Notes: generated by a model from the letters alone, not told the origin. 64,000 nt of DNA from Streptomyces sp. NBC_01224 (GCF_036002945.1 NZ_CP108529.1:6505001-6569000), one strand, 5' to 3'. Positions 8,841 to 17,343 are shown, counted from the first letter of the stretch. Numbers and translations are program-made.

Positions 8841-9204
8841 TACTTAATCCGGACCGGCAACGAAGCCGATGCTCCCTTGCTGCTCGGCGGGGTCGGCTTC
8901 ATGACGACCACGCCGCTCCAGATGCTGGTCATGAACAAGGCCAAGGACGCCCCGACCCTGGCGTCCGCCTCCAACCACTCCGCGTTCAACCTCGCCAACG
9001 CGGGCGGCGCATGGCTGGGCGGCGTGGCGATCGCGGCGGGCTGGGGCTGGACGTCGCCGGCCCCGGTCGGCCCTCGCGGTCGCGGGCCTGGCGGTCGCCG
9101 TCACGGCGGGCGTGCTGGACCGGGAGCGCCGGGGTGTGTCACGGATCGTCGCGAGCGCGGATGCGCGGACCGCGCGAAGCGAGGCCGAGGCGGACGCGCA
9201 CTGA
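8841..9204 (+). pseudogene. Remnant of an MFS transporter (3' end, frameshifted)
   Basis: The frame shows the late part of an MFS permease: GGVGFMTTTPLQMLVMNKA followed by ASASNHSAFNLANAGGAWLG, a pattern typical of arabinose-efflux-type permeases. No start codon or N-terminal helices precede it. Near 9072 the reading frame changes: the homologous continuation ALAVAGLAVAVTAGVLDRER is in the +1 frame and ends at the TGA at 9202-9204. Adding one base in gtcggccctcgcg would restore one frame. The gene is therefore both 5'-truncated and frameshifted. Confidence 0.75.
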
Positions 9205-9237
9205 CGCGAGGGGCCGCGCACCCTCCGGGCGCGCTGG

Positions 9238-9287
9238 TGCTCGATCGCCGGACGGGCTCGAAATCAAGCACGTCCGGCGATCGAGCA
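9238..9287. repeat. 17-bp inverted repeat containing the dispersed gccggacgggct motif
   Basis: tgctcgatcgccggacg (9238-9254) is exactly complementary to 9271-9287 across a 16-base loop. It sits between the MFS remnant (+) and nadE (-) and can act as a terminator for nadE. The left arm and loop carry the same gccggacgggct-gaa core seen near 21711 and 22357. Confidence 0.65.
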
Positions 9288-9325
9288 CAGAACGGCCACC
9301 GGACGGCTCGGCCGCCCCGCCCCGC

Positions 9326-11080
9326 TCACCCCGACTCGCGCCACCGATTGGTGATCGGCAGCCGCCGGTCCTTGCCGAAGCCCTTCGGGGAGATCTTGGT
9401 GCCCGGCGGGTACTGCCGCCGCTTGTACTCCGCCGTGTCCACCATCCGCAGCGTCTTCGTCACCAGCGCCTTGTCGAACCCGGCCGCGACGATTTCTTCC
9501 AGGCCCTGGTCCCGGTCGACGTACAGCGCCAGGATCCGGTCCAGTACGTCGTAGTCGGGCAACGAGTCCGTGTCGACCTGTCCCGGGCGCAGCTCGGCGC
9601 TGGGCGGCTTGGTGATGGACGCCTCCGGGATCGGAGGGGTCTGCCCGCGTTCCTCGGCGGCGCGGTTGCGCCACTTCGCGAGGCGGAAGATCGACGTCTT
9701 GTAGACGTCCTTGATCGGGCCGTACGCCCCGACCGAGTCGCCGTACAGCGTCGAGTAGCCGACCGCCAGCTCGGACTTGTTGCCCGGCGCGAGGACGATC
9801 TGGCCCTCCTGGTTGGAGACGGCCATCAGCATCGTGCCGCGCAGCCGGGACTGGAGGTTCTCCTCGGCCAGGCCGGTGAGCCCCAGCGAGCCCATGTACG
9901 CGTCGAACATCGGCTCGATCGGTACGGTGCGGAAGTTCAGCCCGGTACGGCGGGCCAGCTCGGCCGCGTCGCCCTTGGAGTGGTCCGAGGAGTACTTCGA
10001 CGGCATCGAGATGCCGTACACGTTCTGTGCGCCCAGCGCGTCGCAGGCGATGGCCGCGACCAGCGCCGAGTCGATCCCGCCGGAGAGCCCGATCAGCACA
10101 CTGCTGAAGCCGTTCTTGGCGGCGTACGCACGCAGGCCCACGACCAGCGCCGAGTACAGCTCCTCGTCGTCGTCGAGCCGCTCCGCGTAACCGCCGGTCA
10201 GCTCCGTGTCGTACGCCGGGAGGGGCTCCCCGGAGAGCACCACGCGGTCGATCCGCAGCCCGTCGTTCACGACACCGGACGGCGCCTCGGCCGCGGCGGC
10301 CGGCAGGTCCAGGTCGAGGACGACGCTGCCCTCGGCGAACTGCGGGGCGCGGGCGATCACTTCGCCGTTCGGGTCGACGACGATCGAGTCGCCGTCGAAA
10401 ACCAGCTCGTCCTGGCCGCCGATCATCGCCAGATACGCGGTCGTGCAGCCGGCCTCCTGGGCCCGCTTGCGCACCAGTTCCAGCCGGGTGTCGTCCTTGT
10501 CCCGCTCGTACGGCGAGGCGTTGATCGACAGCAGCAGCCCGGCGCCGGCGGCCCGCGCGGCCGGCACCCGGCCGCCGTCCTGCCAGAGGTCCTCGCAGAT
10601 CGCGAGCGCCACATCGACGCCGTGGACCCGCACGACCGGCATCGAGTCGCCCGGCACGAAGTACCGGAACTCGTCGAAGACACCGTAATTGGGGAGGTGG
10701 TGCTTGGCGAAGGTCAGCGCGACCTGCCCGCGGTGCAGCACCGCGGCGGCGTTCTGCGGGGCGCCGGCGGGCTGCCCGTAGCGCGGCTGGGCCGTCTCGG
10801 AGCGGTCGAGGTAACCGAGGACGACCGGCAGCTCCCCGAAGCCCTCCGCGTCGAGACGGGCGGCGAGCGCACGCAGCGCCTGACGCGAGGCCTCGACGAA
10901 GGACGACCGCAGGGCCAGGTCCTCGACGGGGTAGCCGGTCAGCATCATCTCGGGGAACGCCACCAGATGGGCGCCCTGTTCGGCGGAGTGCCGGGTCCAG
11001 TGGACGATCGCCTCGGCGTTGCCGGCGAGATCGCCGACGGTCGAGTCGATCTGATTCAGTGCGAGGCGTAGTTGAGGCAC
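9326..11080 (-). CDS. nadE: Glutamine-dependent NAD+ synthetase
   Basis: Final step of NAD synthesis: amidation of deamido-NAD using ammonia released from glutamine. The 584-residue protein has two domains. The N-terminal nitrilase-type glutaminase shows the Glu-Lys-Cys triad in AFPEMMLTGYP, FAKHHLPNYGVFDE and LAICEDLWQDGG. The C-terminal synthetase has the PP-loop GLSGGIDSALVAAIACDALG and the GNKSELAVGYSTLYGD signature. I take the GTG at 11080 (PQLRLALNQIDST) because homology starts exactly there; the further upstream frame is low complexity. Two-domain NadE uses glutamine as nitrogen donor, which fits the neighbouring glutamine genes, although NadE is a housekeeping enzyme. Confidence 0.96.
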   Translation of the reverse strand: MPQLRLALNQIDSTVGDLAGNAEAIVHWTRHSAEQGAHLVAFPEMMLTGYPVEDLALRSSFVEASRQALRALAARLDAEGFGELPVVLGYLDRSETAQPRYGQPAGAPQNAAAVLHRGQVALTFAKHHLPNYGVFDEFRYFVPGDSMPVVRVHGVDVALAICEDLWQDGGRVPAARAAGAGLLLSINASPYERDKDDTRLELVRKRAQEAGCTTAYLAMIGGQDELVFDGDSIVVDPNGEVIARAPQFAEGSVVLDLDLPAAAAEAPSGVVNDGLRIDRVVLSGEPLPAYDTELTGGYAERLDDDEELYSALVVGLRAYAAKNGFSSVLIGLSGGIDSALVAAIACDALGAQNVYGISMPSKYSSDHSKGDAAELARRTGLNFRTVPIEPMFDAYMGSLGLTGLAEENLQSRLRGTMLMAVSNQEGQIVLAPGNKSELAVGYSTLYGDSVGAYGPIKDVYKTSIFRLAKWRNRAAEERGQTPPIPEASITKPPSAELRPGQVDTDSLPDYDVLDRILALYVDRDQGLEEIVAAGFDKALVTKTLRMVDTAEYKRRQYPPGTKISPKGFGKDRRLPITNRWRESG

Positions 11081-11157
11081 GCGCCCCAGTGTAATCGTCT
11101 GACTGACGCGATGTCCTGGCGGGCCGCGCGGTCGCGGAGCCGCCCGCCAGGAACGGG

Positions 11158-12903
11158 TCAGTGGTGGTAGCCGAGGACCGTCATCATGCCCACGTCCGAG
11201 TGGTAGATGTTGTGGCAGTGGAGCATCCAGAGGCCCGGGTTGTCCGCGTCGAACTCCACGGCGATCGAGCTGTTCGGCCGGACGATCGCGGTGTCCTTGC
11301 GCGCCCATGCGGCCTCGCGCCGGTGGGAGGCCCGGCGCTCCGGCCCTGCCGATCCCACCAGCCCGAACGAGTGTCCGTGCAGATGGATGGGATGCCACAT
11401 CTCCGTGATGTTGTAGAACTCCATCCTGACCCGTTCGCCCGCCTTGACCGGATGGCGCTGCCTGGGCGTGTACGGCTTGTGGTTGAAGGCCCAGTTGTAC
11501 GCGGCCATGTTGCCGGTCAGTTTGAACCGGAGGGTCCGGTCGGGCTCTTTGACGGACAGCGCCACGGATTCGTCCGGCGACAGCTCGCCCGCCTCCACCA
11601 GTTTTCCGTCCAGCTCCTTCGGCCGTACGGAGGCGGTGGGCGCCGCGCCCTGTCCGGTACGGAGCAGGGCCAGCGCCGACGCCCCCTTGCCCTCGGCGAG
11701 CGCGGTCAGCGGGAACACCCCGTCCCCCGCGGTGACCACCACGTCGTACCGCTCACCCATGCCCAGCAGCAGGGCGTCCGTCGTGGTGTGCCGGACCGGG
11801 TAGCCGTCGGTGTGGGTGATCGTCAACCGGTGGCCGCCGAGCGCGACACGGAAAGCGGTGTCGCCGCCCGCGTTGATGATGCGAATCCGGATCCGGTCGC
11901 CGGGCTTGGCGGTGAAGGAGGTGGGGGCCTTCGGGATGCGGCCGTTGATCAGGTAGTGCGGGTAGTCGACATTGCCCCCGTGGCTGTCGAGCAGTTCGCT
12001 GAACGAATTCTTCATGACCCGAGAGGGGCCGGAGCGGCGCTTGGCGGACTTGGGGGAACCTCCGCGCCCGGCGTCGCCCGAATCGCCCTTGTCATCCATG
12101 TCGCTCTTGTCGCCCATGCCGTCATGGCCCATCCCATGGCCCATCCCATGGCCCATCCCGTGGCCCATGCCGCCCCGGCCTCCGCTGAGTTCGTCGAGCA
12201 CCCCGTCCGGCGTGGAGCCATCGATCCCGTCGACCCAGTCGTCGAGGACGACGACCCACTCCTTGTCGTACTTGAGGGGCTCCTTGGGGTCGTCGACGAT
12301 CAGTGGCGCGTACAGACCGCGGTCCTGCTGGACGCCCGTGTGCGGATGGAACCAGTACGTTCCCGGATGCGGCACCTTGAAGCGGTACGCGTACTCGGCG
12401 CCCTGCTTGATGGGCGGCTGGGTCAGGTCGGGTACGCCGTCCATGTTGTTGCGCACATTGAGCCCGTGCCAGTGCAGGCTGGTCGTCGCCGGAAGGTGGT
12501 TGGCGAGGGTGAGCGCCAGGGTGTCGCCGACCGCGACCCGGAGTTCCTTGCCGGGCAGCCGGCCCTCGTAGGCCCAGGAGCTGACGACGAGCCCGCCGCC
12601 CAGATCGAGGCGGGAGGGGGTGGCGGTGAGGTGGATCTTGTGTTCGGGGCCGGAGCCCCGCTTGGCCTCGGCCGCGCCGACCTCCTCGTCGTCGGGGTTT
12701 ACGTACTCGCCCCTGGGCTTCGCGTGGGGGGCGGTCCCGTGGTTCGCACCACCGGCGTGGTTCGTGCCGCCGGCGTTCGCGCCGCCGGCCTTCGTACCGC
12801 TGCGGGCCGTGTCGGATTCGCCGGAACAGGCGGCCAGGACTGCCGTACCGGCAGTGGCGACAGCGGCGCCGAGCACGGCGCGTCGGGTGGGTGGAGTACG
12901 CAT
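11158..12903 (-). CDS. Exported multicopper oxidase with Met/His-rich loop
   Basis: 581 residues. The N-terminus is a twin-arginine signal (TRRAVLGAAVATAGT) running into the lipobox LAAC, so it is probably a Tat-exported lipoprotein. All four copper-binding clusters are visible: SLHWHGLN, YWFHPHTG, HPIHLHGHSFG and the T1 cluster MLHCHNIYHSDVGMM with an axial Met. Such enzymes oxidise Cu(I), phenolics or metals at the expense of O2. Between cupredoxin domains 1 and 2 is an insert with four GMGH units followed by an Asp/Ser-rich stretch, resembling the Met-rich lid of CueO-type cuprous oxidases. It lies near DUF305 and DUF3105 genes on the same strand. Confidence 0.93.
   Translation of the reverse strand: MRTPPTRRAVLGAAVATAGTAVLAACSGESDTARSGTKAGGANAGGTNHAGGANHGTAPHAKPRGEYVNPDDEEVGAAEAKRGSGPEHKIHLTATPSRLDLGGGLVVSSWAYEGRLPGKELRVAVGDTLALTLANHLPATTSLHWHGLNVRNNMDGVPDLTQPPIKQGAEYAYRFKVPHPGTYWFHPHTGVQQDRGLYAPLIVDDPKEPLKYDKEWVVVLDDWVDGIDGSTPDGVLDELSGGRGGMGHGMGHGMGHGMGHDGMGDKSDMDDKGDSGDAGRGGSPKSAKRRSGPSRVMKNSFSELLDSHGGNVDYPHYLINGRIPKAPTSFTAKPGDRIRIRIINAGGDTAFRVALGGHRLTITHTDGYPVRHTTTDALLLGMGERYDVVVTAGDGVFPLTALAEGKGASALALLRTGQGAAPTASVRPKELDGKLVEAGELSPDESVALSVKEPDRTLRFKLTGNMAAYNWAFNHKPYTPRQRHPVKAGERVRMEFYNITEMWHPIHLHGHSFGLVGSAGPERRASHRREAAWARKDTAIVRPNSSIAVEFDADNPGLWMLHCHNIYHSDVGMMTVLGYHH
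12124..12171. repeat. Four tandem 12-bp units inside the multicopper oxidase gene
   Basis: atggcccatccc occurs three times back to back (12124-12159), with a fourth variant to 12171. On the coding strand these give GMGH repeats. Twelve-bp periodicity keeps the frame, so unit number could vary between strains. Confidence 0.85.
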
Positions 12904-13227
12904 GGCGGAAGCACCTCGGGGTGTTGTCGGTATTTCGGTCTGCTGGGGGAGGGGGAGGCACCCCTCCTATATGCACAGCACCGACAACGAAGCGAGATGG
13001 GTCCGCCCCGGCCGGGAAACCGGCCCCGCGGCCGACGACACCCGCGCCACGACGCCCCTGAGGAGGTGAGTGATCCCGATGAGCAGCGCAACGGACGGCG
13101 ACAACCGTCCGTATGTCGCACATCCACTCAGAGTCATGTCGAGCACCCTACCCCCACCCCGTATGCATCGCGCGCGGAAACGTATCGCCGCAGCAACACA
13201 GGGCCCGGCGGCGAGAACGCACAGCGA
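12904..13227. other. Gene-free stretch upstream of the multicopper oxidase
   Basis: No convincing gene is visible on either strand. The region should contain the oxidase promoter (minus strand). I saw no clear operator, copper-box palindrome or conserved peptide. Confidence 0.4.
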
Positions 13228-13259
13228 CCCGGCACCCCTCGTGGGCAAGGGGTACCGGG
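13228..13259 (-). terminator. Hairpin terminator after the CBS protein gene
   Basis: cccggcacccct (13228-13239) pairs with aggggtaccggg (13248-13259), 11 of 12 positions Watson-Crick, with an 8-base loop. It lies 28 bases beyond the CBS stop codon. Confidence 0.65.
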
Positions 13260-13286
13260 CCATTGGGCTGGGTGATCGCGAGCCGG

Positions 13287-13712
13287 TCAGCCGGGGGCGT
13301 AGACCTTCTCCACCCAGAGGGCGATCTGCTCGTCGGAGAGGTGATGCGCCAGATCGGCTTCGCTGATCATGCCGATCAGCTTCTTGTTCTCGACCACGGG
13401 AAGCCGGCGGATCCGATGGGTCTGCATCTCCTCCAGAACCATCTCCACATTCGCCCCCGCGTCGATCCAGCGAGGGGTGCCCCGGGCGAGGTCGCCCGCG
13501 GTCATCTTCGACGGATCGTGCCCCATCGCCACACAGCCGACCACGATGTCGCGGTCCGTGAGTATGCCGATCATCCGGTCCTGTTCGCCTTCGGCCGAGA
13601 TTGGCAGCGCCCCCACTTTGTGGTCGCGCATCAGCTGTGCGGCGCGGTCGAGTGTCTCGTGCGCGGGGATCCATGTGGCCCCGGTGTGCATGATGTCCTT
13701 GGCGGTGGTCAT
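13287..13712 (-). CDS. Two-CBS-domain protein
   Basis: 141 residues consisting of a tandem CBS pair (Bateman module), about residues 5-60 and 70-130, with the characteristic turns VGALPISAEGEQDRMIGILT and RLPVVENKKLIGMIS. CBS pairs bind adenosyl ligands such as AMP, ATP or S-adenosylmethionine and regulate partners. Stand-alone actinobacterial versions are often stress- or hypoxia-induced. The ATG at 13712 is chosen because AGGAGG lies 8 bases upstream; an in-frame ATG 10 codons earlier has no such site. It lies between the oxidase and the DUF305/DUF3105 pair on the same strand. Confidence 0.9.
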   Translation of the reverse strand: MTTAKDIMHTGATWIPAHETLDRAAQLMRDHKVGALPISAEGEQDRMIGILTDRDIVVGCVAMGHDPSKMTAGDLARGTPRWIDAGANVEMVLEEMQTHRIRRLPVVENKKLIGMISEADLAHHLSDEQIALWVEKVYAPG

Positions 13713-13838
13713 GAGGGATTCCTCCTGCGTGCCGGTGGGCATGCTGTACGACCCCGAGCGAACCCATCGTCATGGGCCCGTTCGGGGCACGCGAGCGCTA
13801 TCACCCGTTCGGGTGCATATGGGGCTCGAGGGAATCTT

Positions 13839-14561
13839 TCAGGACCGGGGCTTCGCACCTCGTGCCGCGAGCATCCGGGCCATCATGTCCAGCTCGGACT
13901 GCTGGGCCTCGACCATTCCCCGGGCCAGCCGCTTCTCCACCTTCACCGTGCACAGCCGGGCGCAGCCGCGGGCCATGTCGACGCCGCCCTTGTGGTGGTC
14001 GGTCATCAGCTGGAGGTACAGGATCTCGGCCTTCTTGCCGTTCGCCCCGCGGAGCCGGTCCAGCTCGGTCCTGGTGGCCATACCGGGCATGAGGGAGCCG
14101 TCATGGGCCCGGTAACCGGCCCCCGTGCCCGCCATCCCGTCCATTCCTTCCATGCCGTCCATCGTGTGTCCCCCGTGCCCCGCCGCCATCCAGGCCATCG
14201 GCTCCTGCCCGGCGGCCGCCTTCGGCAGCTCCCACAGGTCCAGCCAGCCGAGCATCATGCCCCGCTGGTTGGCCTGCGTATTGGCGATGTCGTACGCGAG
14301 ACGGCGTACCTCCTCGTCCTTCGTACGGTCACGCACGATGAAGGACATCTCGACGGCCTGCTGATGGTGAACCGCCATGTCGCGGGCGAAACCGGCGTCC
14401 GCCGAGTCCACCGCGGGCGTGCGCGGGGCGGGCGCGGCGGCGCGGTCCGCGCCGTCGTCCCGCGCGGAGGCGACCGTCGCCACCCCCGCGAACAGCAGCG
14501 CGAGCGCGACGGCGGAGCCGGCCACCCACTGGATGCGCCGGTCGCGTCTCACCACGGTCAC
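13839..14561 (-). CDS. DUF305 (CopM-like) exported protein
   Basis: 240 residues. A single N-terminal hydrophobic helix (AGSAVALALLFAGVATVAS) anchors or exports it. The rest is a DUF305 four-helix domain with the two family motifs FARDMAVHHQQAVEMS and LMTDHHKGGVDMARG. A loop between them is rich in Met, His and Gly (HTMDGMEGMDGMAG). DUF305 proteins such as cyanobacterial CopM bind copper outside the cytoplasm. The GTG start overlaps the stop of the DUF3105 gene (GTGA), implying translational coupling. The copper role is inferred from family and residues. Confidence 0.88.
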   Translation of the reverse strand: MTVVRRDRRIQWVAGSAVALALLFAGVATVASARDDGADRAAAPAPRTPAVDSADAGFARDMAVHHQQAVEMSFIVRDRTKDEEVRRLAYDIANTQANQRGMMLGWLDLWELPKAAAGQEPMAWMAAGHGGHTMDGMEGMDGMAGTGAGYRAHDGSLMPGMATRTELDRLRGANGKKAEILYLQLMTDHHKGGVDMARGCARLCTVKVEKRLARGMVEAQQSELDMMARMLAARGAKPRS

Positions 14562-15235
14562 TGGGCCCCCAGCCCGCCCGTGCACGCGGCACCGGGCTCG
14601 GGCGTCTGCGGCCCCTGGACGAACTTGGCGAAGAACTGGTCGACCCGCCGGTCATCGGCGCTGTCCACCGTCACCTGATTGCCCCAGGCGCTCAGCATGA
14701 TCGTCCCGGCCTGGCCCTCGTACGGGCTCATCAGCGAGTACGGCGTCCTGCCGACCCGCTCGGCCAGCTTCACCACATCGGCGTCCGAGGCCTTGTCCGT
14801 GTACGTCACCCACACCGAACCGTGCTCCAGCGAGTGCACGGCGTTCATGTCGGGGATCGGCTTTTTGTATACCTCGCCGTCGCAGTTCATCCATACGGGG
14901 TTGTGGTCACCGCCGACCGGGGGCTTCATCGGGTACGTGACGGTCTCGGTGACGTGCTTGCGGGTCAGCTTCTTCGCGTCCCACGTCTTCAGCCCCTCGA
15001 TCGGCTCGGCGGCGAGCTTCTTCTGCTCCGCCGCGGACGCCTTGGCGTCCTCCGCCTGAACGGCCTTCTTCTTCTCCGACGCCTCGGACTTGTCCAGCAC
15101 CATGTACGAGCCGAAGCCGACCAGGCCCACGACGACGAGGACGCTCAGGCTTATGGCCAGGACACGGTTGCGGCGCTCCCGCACGCGGTCGGCGTTGCGC
15201 ATCTGCTCTATGCGGGTCCTGCGGTCGAAGCTCAT
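14558..15235 (-). CDS. DUF3105 membrane-anchored protein
   Basis: 225 residues. A charged N-terminus (RTRIEQMRNADRVRERRNR) leads into one transmembrane helix (VLAISLSVLVVVGLVGFGSY), then an Ala/Lys-rich coiled-coil linker and a C-terminal DUF3105 domain. Family hallmarks include PPVGGDHNPVWMNCDGEVY, the HSLEHGSVWVTY segment and a late cysteine (GAACTG). The function is not established. DUF3105 and DUF305 genes are often adjacent in actinobacteria, as here with a GTGA overlap. AGAAGGA about 10 bases upstream supports the ATG at 15235. The conserved His and Cys residues outside the membrane could bind metal. Confidence 0.88.
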   Translation of the reverse strand: MSFDRRTRIEQMRNADRVRERRNRVLAISLSVLVVVGLVGFGSYMVLDKSEASEKKKAVQAEDAKASAAEQKKLAAEPIEGLKTWDAKKLTRKHVTETVTYPMKPPVGGDHNPVWMNCDGEVYKKPIPDMNAVHSLEHGSVWVTYTDKASDADVVKLAERVGRTPYSLMSPYEGQAGTIMLSAWGNQVTVDSADDRRVDQFFAKFVQGPQTPEPGAACTGGLGAQ

Positions 15236-15480
15236 GTCGTCAGGTCCTTCTGCGAAAGGGCGGGGAGGGACAAGAAGCGGTCGGGAAAACCAGTGCGTAC
15301 CGGACAGTCGCGAAGCGGCTCCGCCCCGTGCACACCATGGGCGCCGATCGTAGTGGGTGGTCGGGTGCTCCATCTCACGTCGTGTGCGTAATCTGGGTGA
15401 AATCCCGGGTCGTGATACTGGAGCTTCTCCCCTACCCCGGGCGGTGGTGCACGGACCGTCTGAACTGCAAGGATGTGGCT

Positions 15481-16842
15481 ATGGACAAGCAGCAGGAATT
15501 CGTCCTCAGGACGCTTGAGGAGCGCGACATCCGCTTCGTACGGCTGTGGTTCACCGATGTGCTCGGCTACCTCAAGTCCGTTGCCGTGGCCCCCGCCGAG
15601 CTGGAACAGGCGTTTGACGAGGGCATCGGCTTCGATGGCTCGGCCATCGAGGGCTTCGCCCGGGTGTACGAGTCCGACATGATCGCCAAGCCGGACCCGG
15701 GTACGTTCCAGATACTGCCGTGGCGCGCGGAGGCCCCCGGCACGGCCCGGATGTTCTGCGACATCCTGATGCCCGACGGTTCGCCGTCCTTCGCGGACCC
15801 GCGCTATGTCCTCAAGCGCATCCTCGCCAAGACCTCCGACCTGGGCTTCACCTTCTACACCCACCCGGAGATCGAGTTCTTCCTGCTGAAGGACAAGCCG
15901 GTCGACGGCAGCCGCCCCACCCCCGCCGACAGCTCCGGCTACTTCGACCACACCCCGCAGAACGTCGGCATGGACTTCCGCCGCCAGGCGATCACCATGC
16001 TCGAATCGATGGGCATCTCGGTCGAGTTCAGCCACCACGAGGGCGCCCCCGGCCAGCAGGAGATCGACCTGCGGTACGCGGACGCGCTCTCCACCGCCGA
16101 CAACATCATGACCTTCCGCCTGGTGATGAAGCAGGTCGCGCTGGAGCAGGGCGTGCAGGCGACGTTCATGCCGAAGCCGTTCTCGGAGTACCCCGGCTCG
16201 GGCATGCACACCCACCTCTCCCTCTTCGAGGGCGACCGCAACGCCTTCTACGAGTCGGGCGCCGAGTACCAGCTGTCCAAGGTCGGCCGCTCGTTCATCG
16301 CCGGTCTGCTCACCCACGCCGCAGAGATCTCCGCCGTGACGAACCAGTGGGTCAACTCCTACAAGCGCATCTGGGGCGGGTCCTCCCGCGCGGCGGGCGC
16401 CGGCGGCGAGGCCCCCTCGTACATCTGCTGGGGTCACAACAACCGCTCCGCGCTCATCCGTGTCCCGATGTACAAGCCCGGCAAGACCGGCTCCGCCCGC
16501 GTCGAGGTCCGCTCCATCGACTCCGGCGCCAACCCCTACCTGACGTACGCGGTGCTGCTCGCCGCGGGCCTCAAGGGCATAGAGGAGGGCTACGAACTCC
16601 CGGCCGGCGCCGACGACGACGTCTGGGCGCTGTCCGACGCCGAGCGCCGCGCGATGGGCATCGAACCCCTGCCGCAGAACCTCGGCGAGGCGATCTCGCT
16701 GATGGAGAAGAGCGAACTGGTCGCCGAGACGCTCGGCGAGCACGTCTTCGACTTCTTCCTGCGCAACAAGAAGCAGGAGTGGGAGGAGTACCGCAGCGAG
16801 GTCACGGCCTTCGAGCTGAAGGCGCTGCTGCCGGTGCTGTAA
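15481..16842 (+). CDS. glnA2: Type I glutamine synthetase-like enzyme GlnA2 (gamma-glutamylpolyamine synthetase class)
   Basis: 453 residues with the GS-I fold: an N-terminal beta-grasp (RFVRLWFTDVLGYLKSVAV, FDGSAIEGFARVYESDM), catalytic motifs YTHPEIEFFLLKD and GSGMHTHLSLFEGD, the ATP-binding AVTNQWVNSYKRI and the arginine-rich NNRSALIRVPMYK. The adenylylation loop of classical GS-I (NLYDLPPEE) is replaced by an Asp-rich segment with DVWALSDAER, so GlnE should not modify it. From the literature, the S. coelicolor protein with this make-up (SCO2241, GlnA2) glutamylates polyamines rather than ammonia. AAGGA supports the ATG. A hairpin terminator follows. Confidence 0.9.
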   Translation: MDKQQEFVLRTLEERDIRFVRLWFTDVLGYLKSVAVAPAELEQAFDEGIGFDGSAIEGFARVYESDMIAKPDPGTFQILPWRAEAPGTARMFCDILMPDGSPSFADPRYVLKRILAKTSDLGFTFYTHPEIEFFLLKDKPVDGSRPTPADSSGYFDHTPQNVGMDFRRQAITMLESMGISVEFSHHEGAPGQQEIDLRYADALSTADNIMTFRLVMKQVALEQGVQATFMPKPFSEYPGSGMHTHLSLFEGDRNAFYESGAEYQLSKVGRSFIAGLLTHAAEISAVTNQWVNSYKRIWGGSSRAAGAGGEAPSYICWGHNNRSALIRVPMYKPGKTGSARVEVRSIDSGANPYLTYAVLLAAGLKGIEEGYELPAGADDDVWALSDAERRAMGIEPLPQNLGEAISLMEKSELVAETLGEHVFDFFLRNKKQEWEEYRSEVTAFELKALLPVL

Positions 16843-16878
16843 CCGCAGGTCGGCCGCATTGCGGCGACGCGGTGACGA

Positions 16879-16911
16879 TCCGGGCCAGAGGCGTCGTGTC
16901 TCTGGCCCGGA
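16879..16911 (+). terminator. Hairpin terminator after glnA2
   Basis: tccgggccagag (16879-16890) pairs perfectly with ctctggcccgga (16900-16911) around a 9-base loop, 37 bases after the glnA2 stop. Confidence 0.8.
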
Positions 16912-16917
16912 GTCCGT

Positions 16918-17006
16918 TCAATTGCCCTGGGCCGTCTGTGGGCCGTCAGACGCGGTAGCCCCTCGCTGCTCGGCATCAGGTGCGTGTACGTCCGGAGCGT
17001 GAGGCC
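16918..17006 (-). pseudogene. Probable C-terminal remnant of a tyrosine recombinase (integrase)
   Basis: On the minus strand one frame reads GLTLRTYTHLMPSSEG, which closely resembles the end of actinobacterial phage or plasmid integrases, where the catalytic Tyr lies in the context T-x-x-T-Y-x-H-L. At the cccc run (16959-16962) the likely continuation SDGPQTAQGN-stop is in a neighbouring frame. No recombinase core is recognisable upstream. If correct, this is the decayed tail of an integrated element. Confidence 0.5.
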
Positions 17007-17044
17007 CCACGTGCCCACCTCGTGACGGTGACGACACGGATGCG

Positions 17045-17264
17045 ATGGACTTCGAGATCCGCAAGGTGCGCGTGGTTGCGCAGGGGCCCGTGAAGCTGCG
17101 CGGAGAGGAGCCTTGCGGTCGGCGTGGCGACAGGCGCGGTCTTCCTCGGCCAGTGCTTTACCCGCGGCTCGGCGGCGGAACGCGACCGGCAGTACCGCCG
17201 CCTCCAGGGACATCTCCGTCAGGTGGCCTCCCCGGCCGGGGAGGCCAGCCGAGGCCGCGACTGA
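17045..17264 (+). pseudogene. Small decayed ORF of unknown function
   Basis: An ATG at 17045 starts MDFEIRKVRVVAQGPVKLRG. About 65 bases later the plausible continuation is in another frame, reading AVGVATGAVFLGQCFTRGSA and ending DRQYRRLQGHLRQVAS before a TGA at 17262-17264. Joined across a shift near 17105-17115, the two halves would make a protein of roughly 70 residues with one hydrophobic stretch. I do not recognise it. A 22-bp palindrome (ggcctccccgg and complement, 17225-17246) lies inside. It neighbours the integrase remnant, so both may come from one lost element. Confidence 0.35.
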
Positions 17265-17298
17265 GGTAATGTGACCCCTCCCAACACGGGGACCGACC

Positions 17299-17343
17299 AA
17301 GGAGGTGAGACCCATTACCGCTGTATCAGGCTGGGTGCTCACC
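17299..17343 (+). promoter_or_regulatory. Structured 5' leader with embedded ribosome site and possible short ORF
   Basis: aaggagg (17299-17305) runs into a stem formed by ggtgag (17304-17309) with ctcacc (17338-17343) and accca (17310-17314) with tgggt (17332-17336), closing a 17-base loop. The ribosome site is thus partly folded into the helix. A short frame from GTG 17305 or ATT 17314 (TAVSGWVLTPHDRVVDPT, then TAA) ends before the next gene. It may be a leader peptide or attenuator for the methyltransferase gene at 17418. Confidence 0.4.

Noticed and set aside
12121..12175. Tandem repeats considered as a CRISPR array
   Set aside because: Units are 12 bp with no spacers and lie in-frame within a coding region.
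12904..13227. Possible small ORFs in the oxidase upstream region
   Set aside because: No ribosome site or recognisable motif; compositions match shadow frames.
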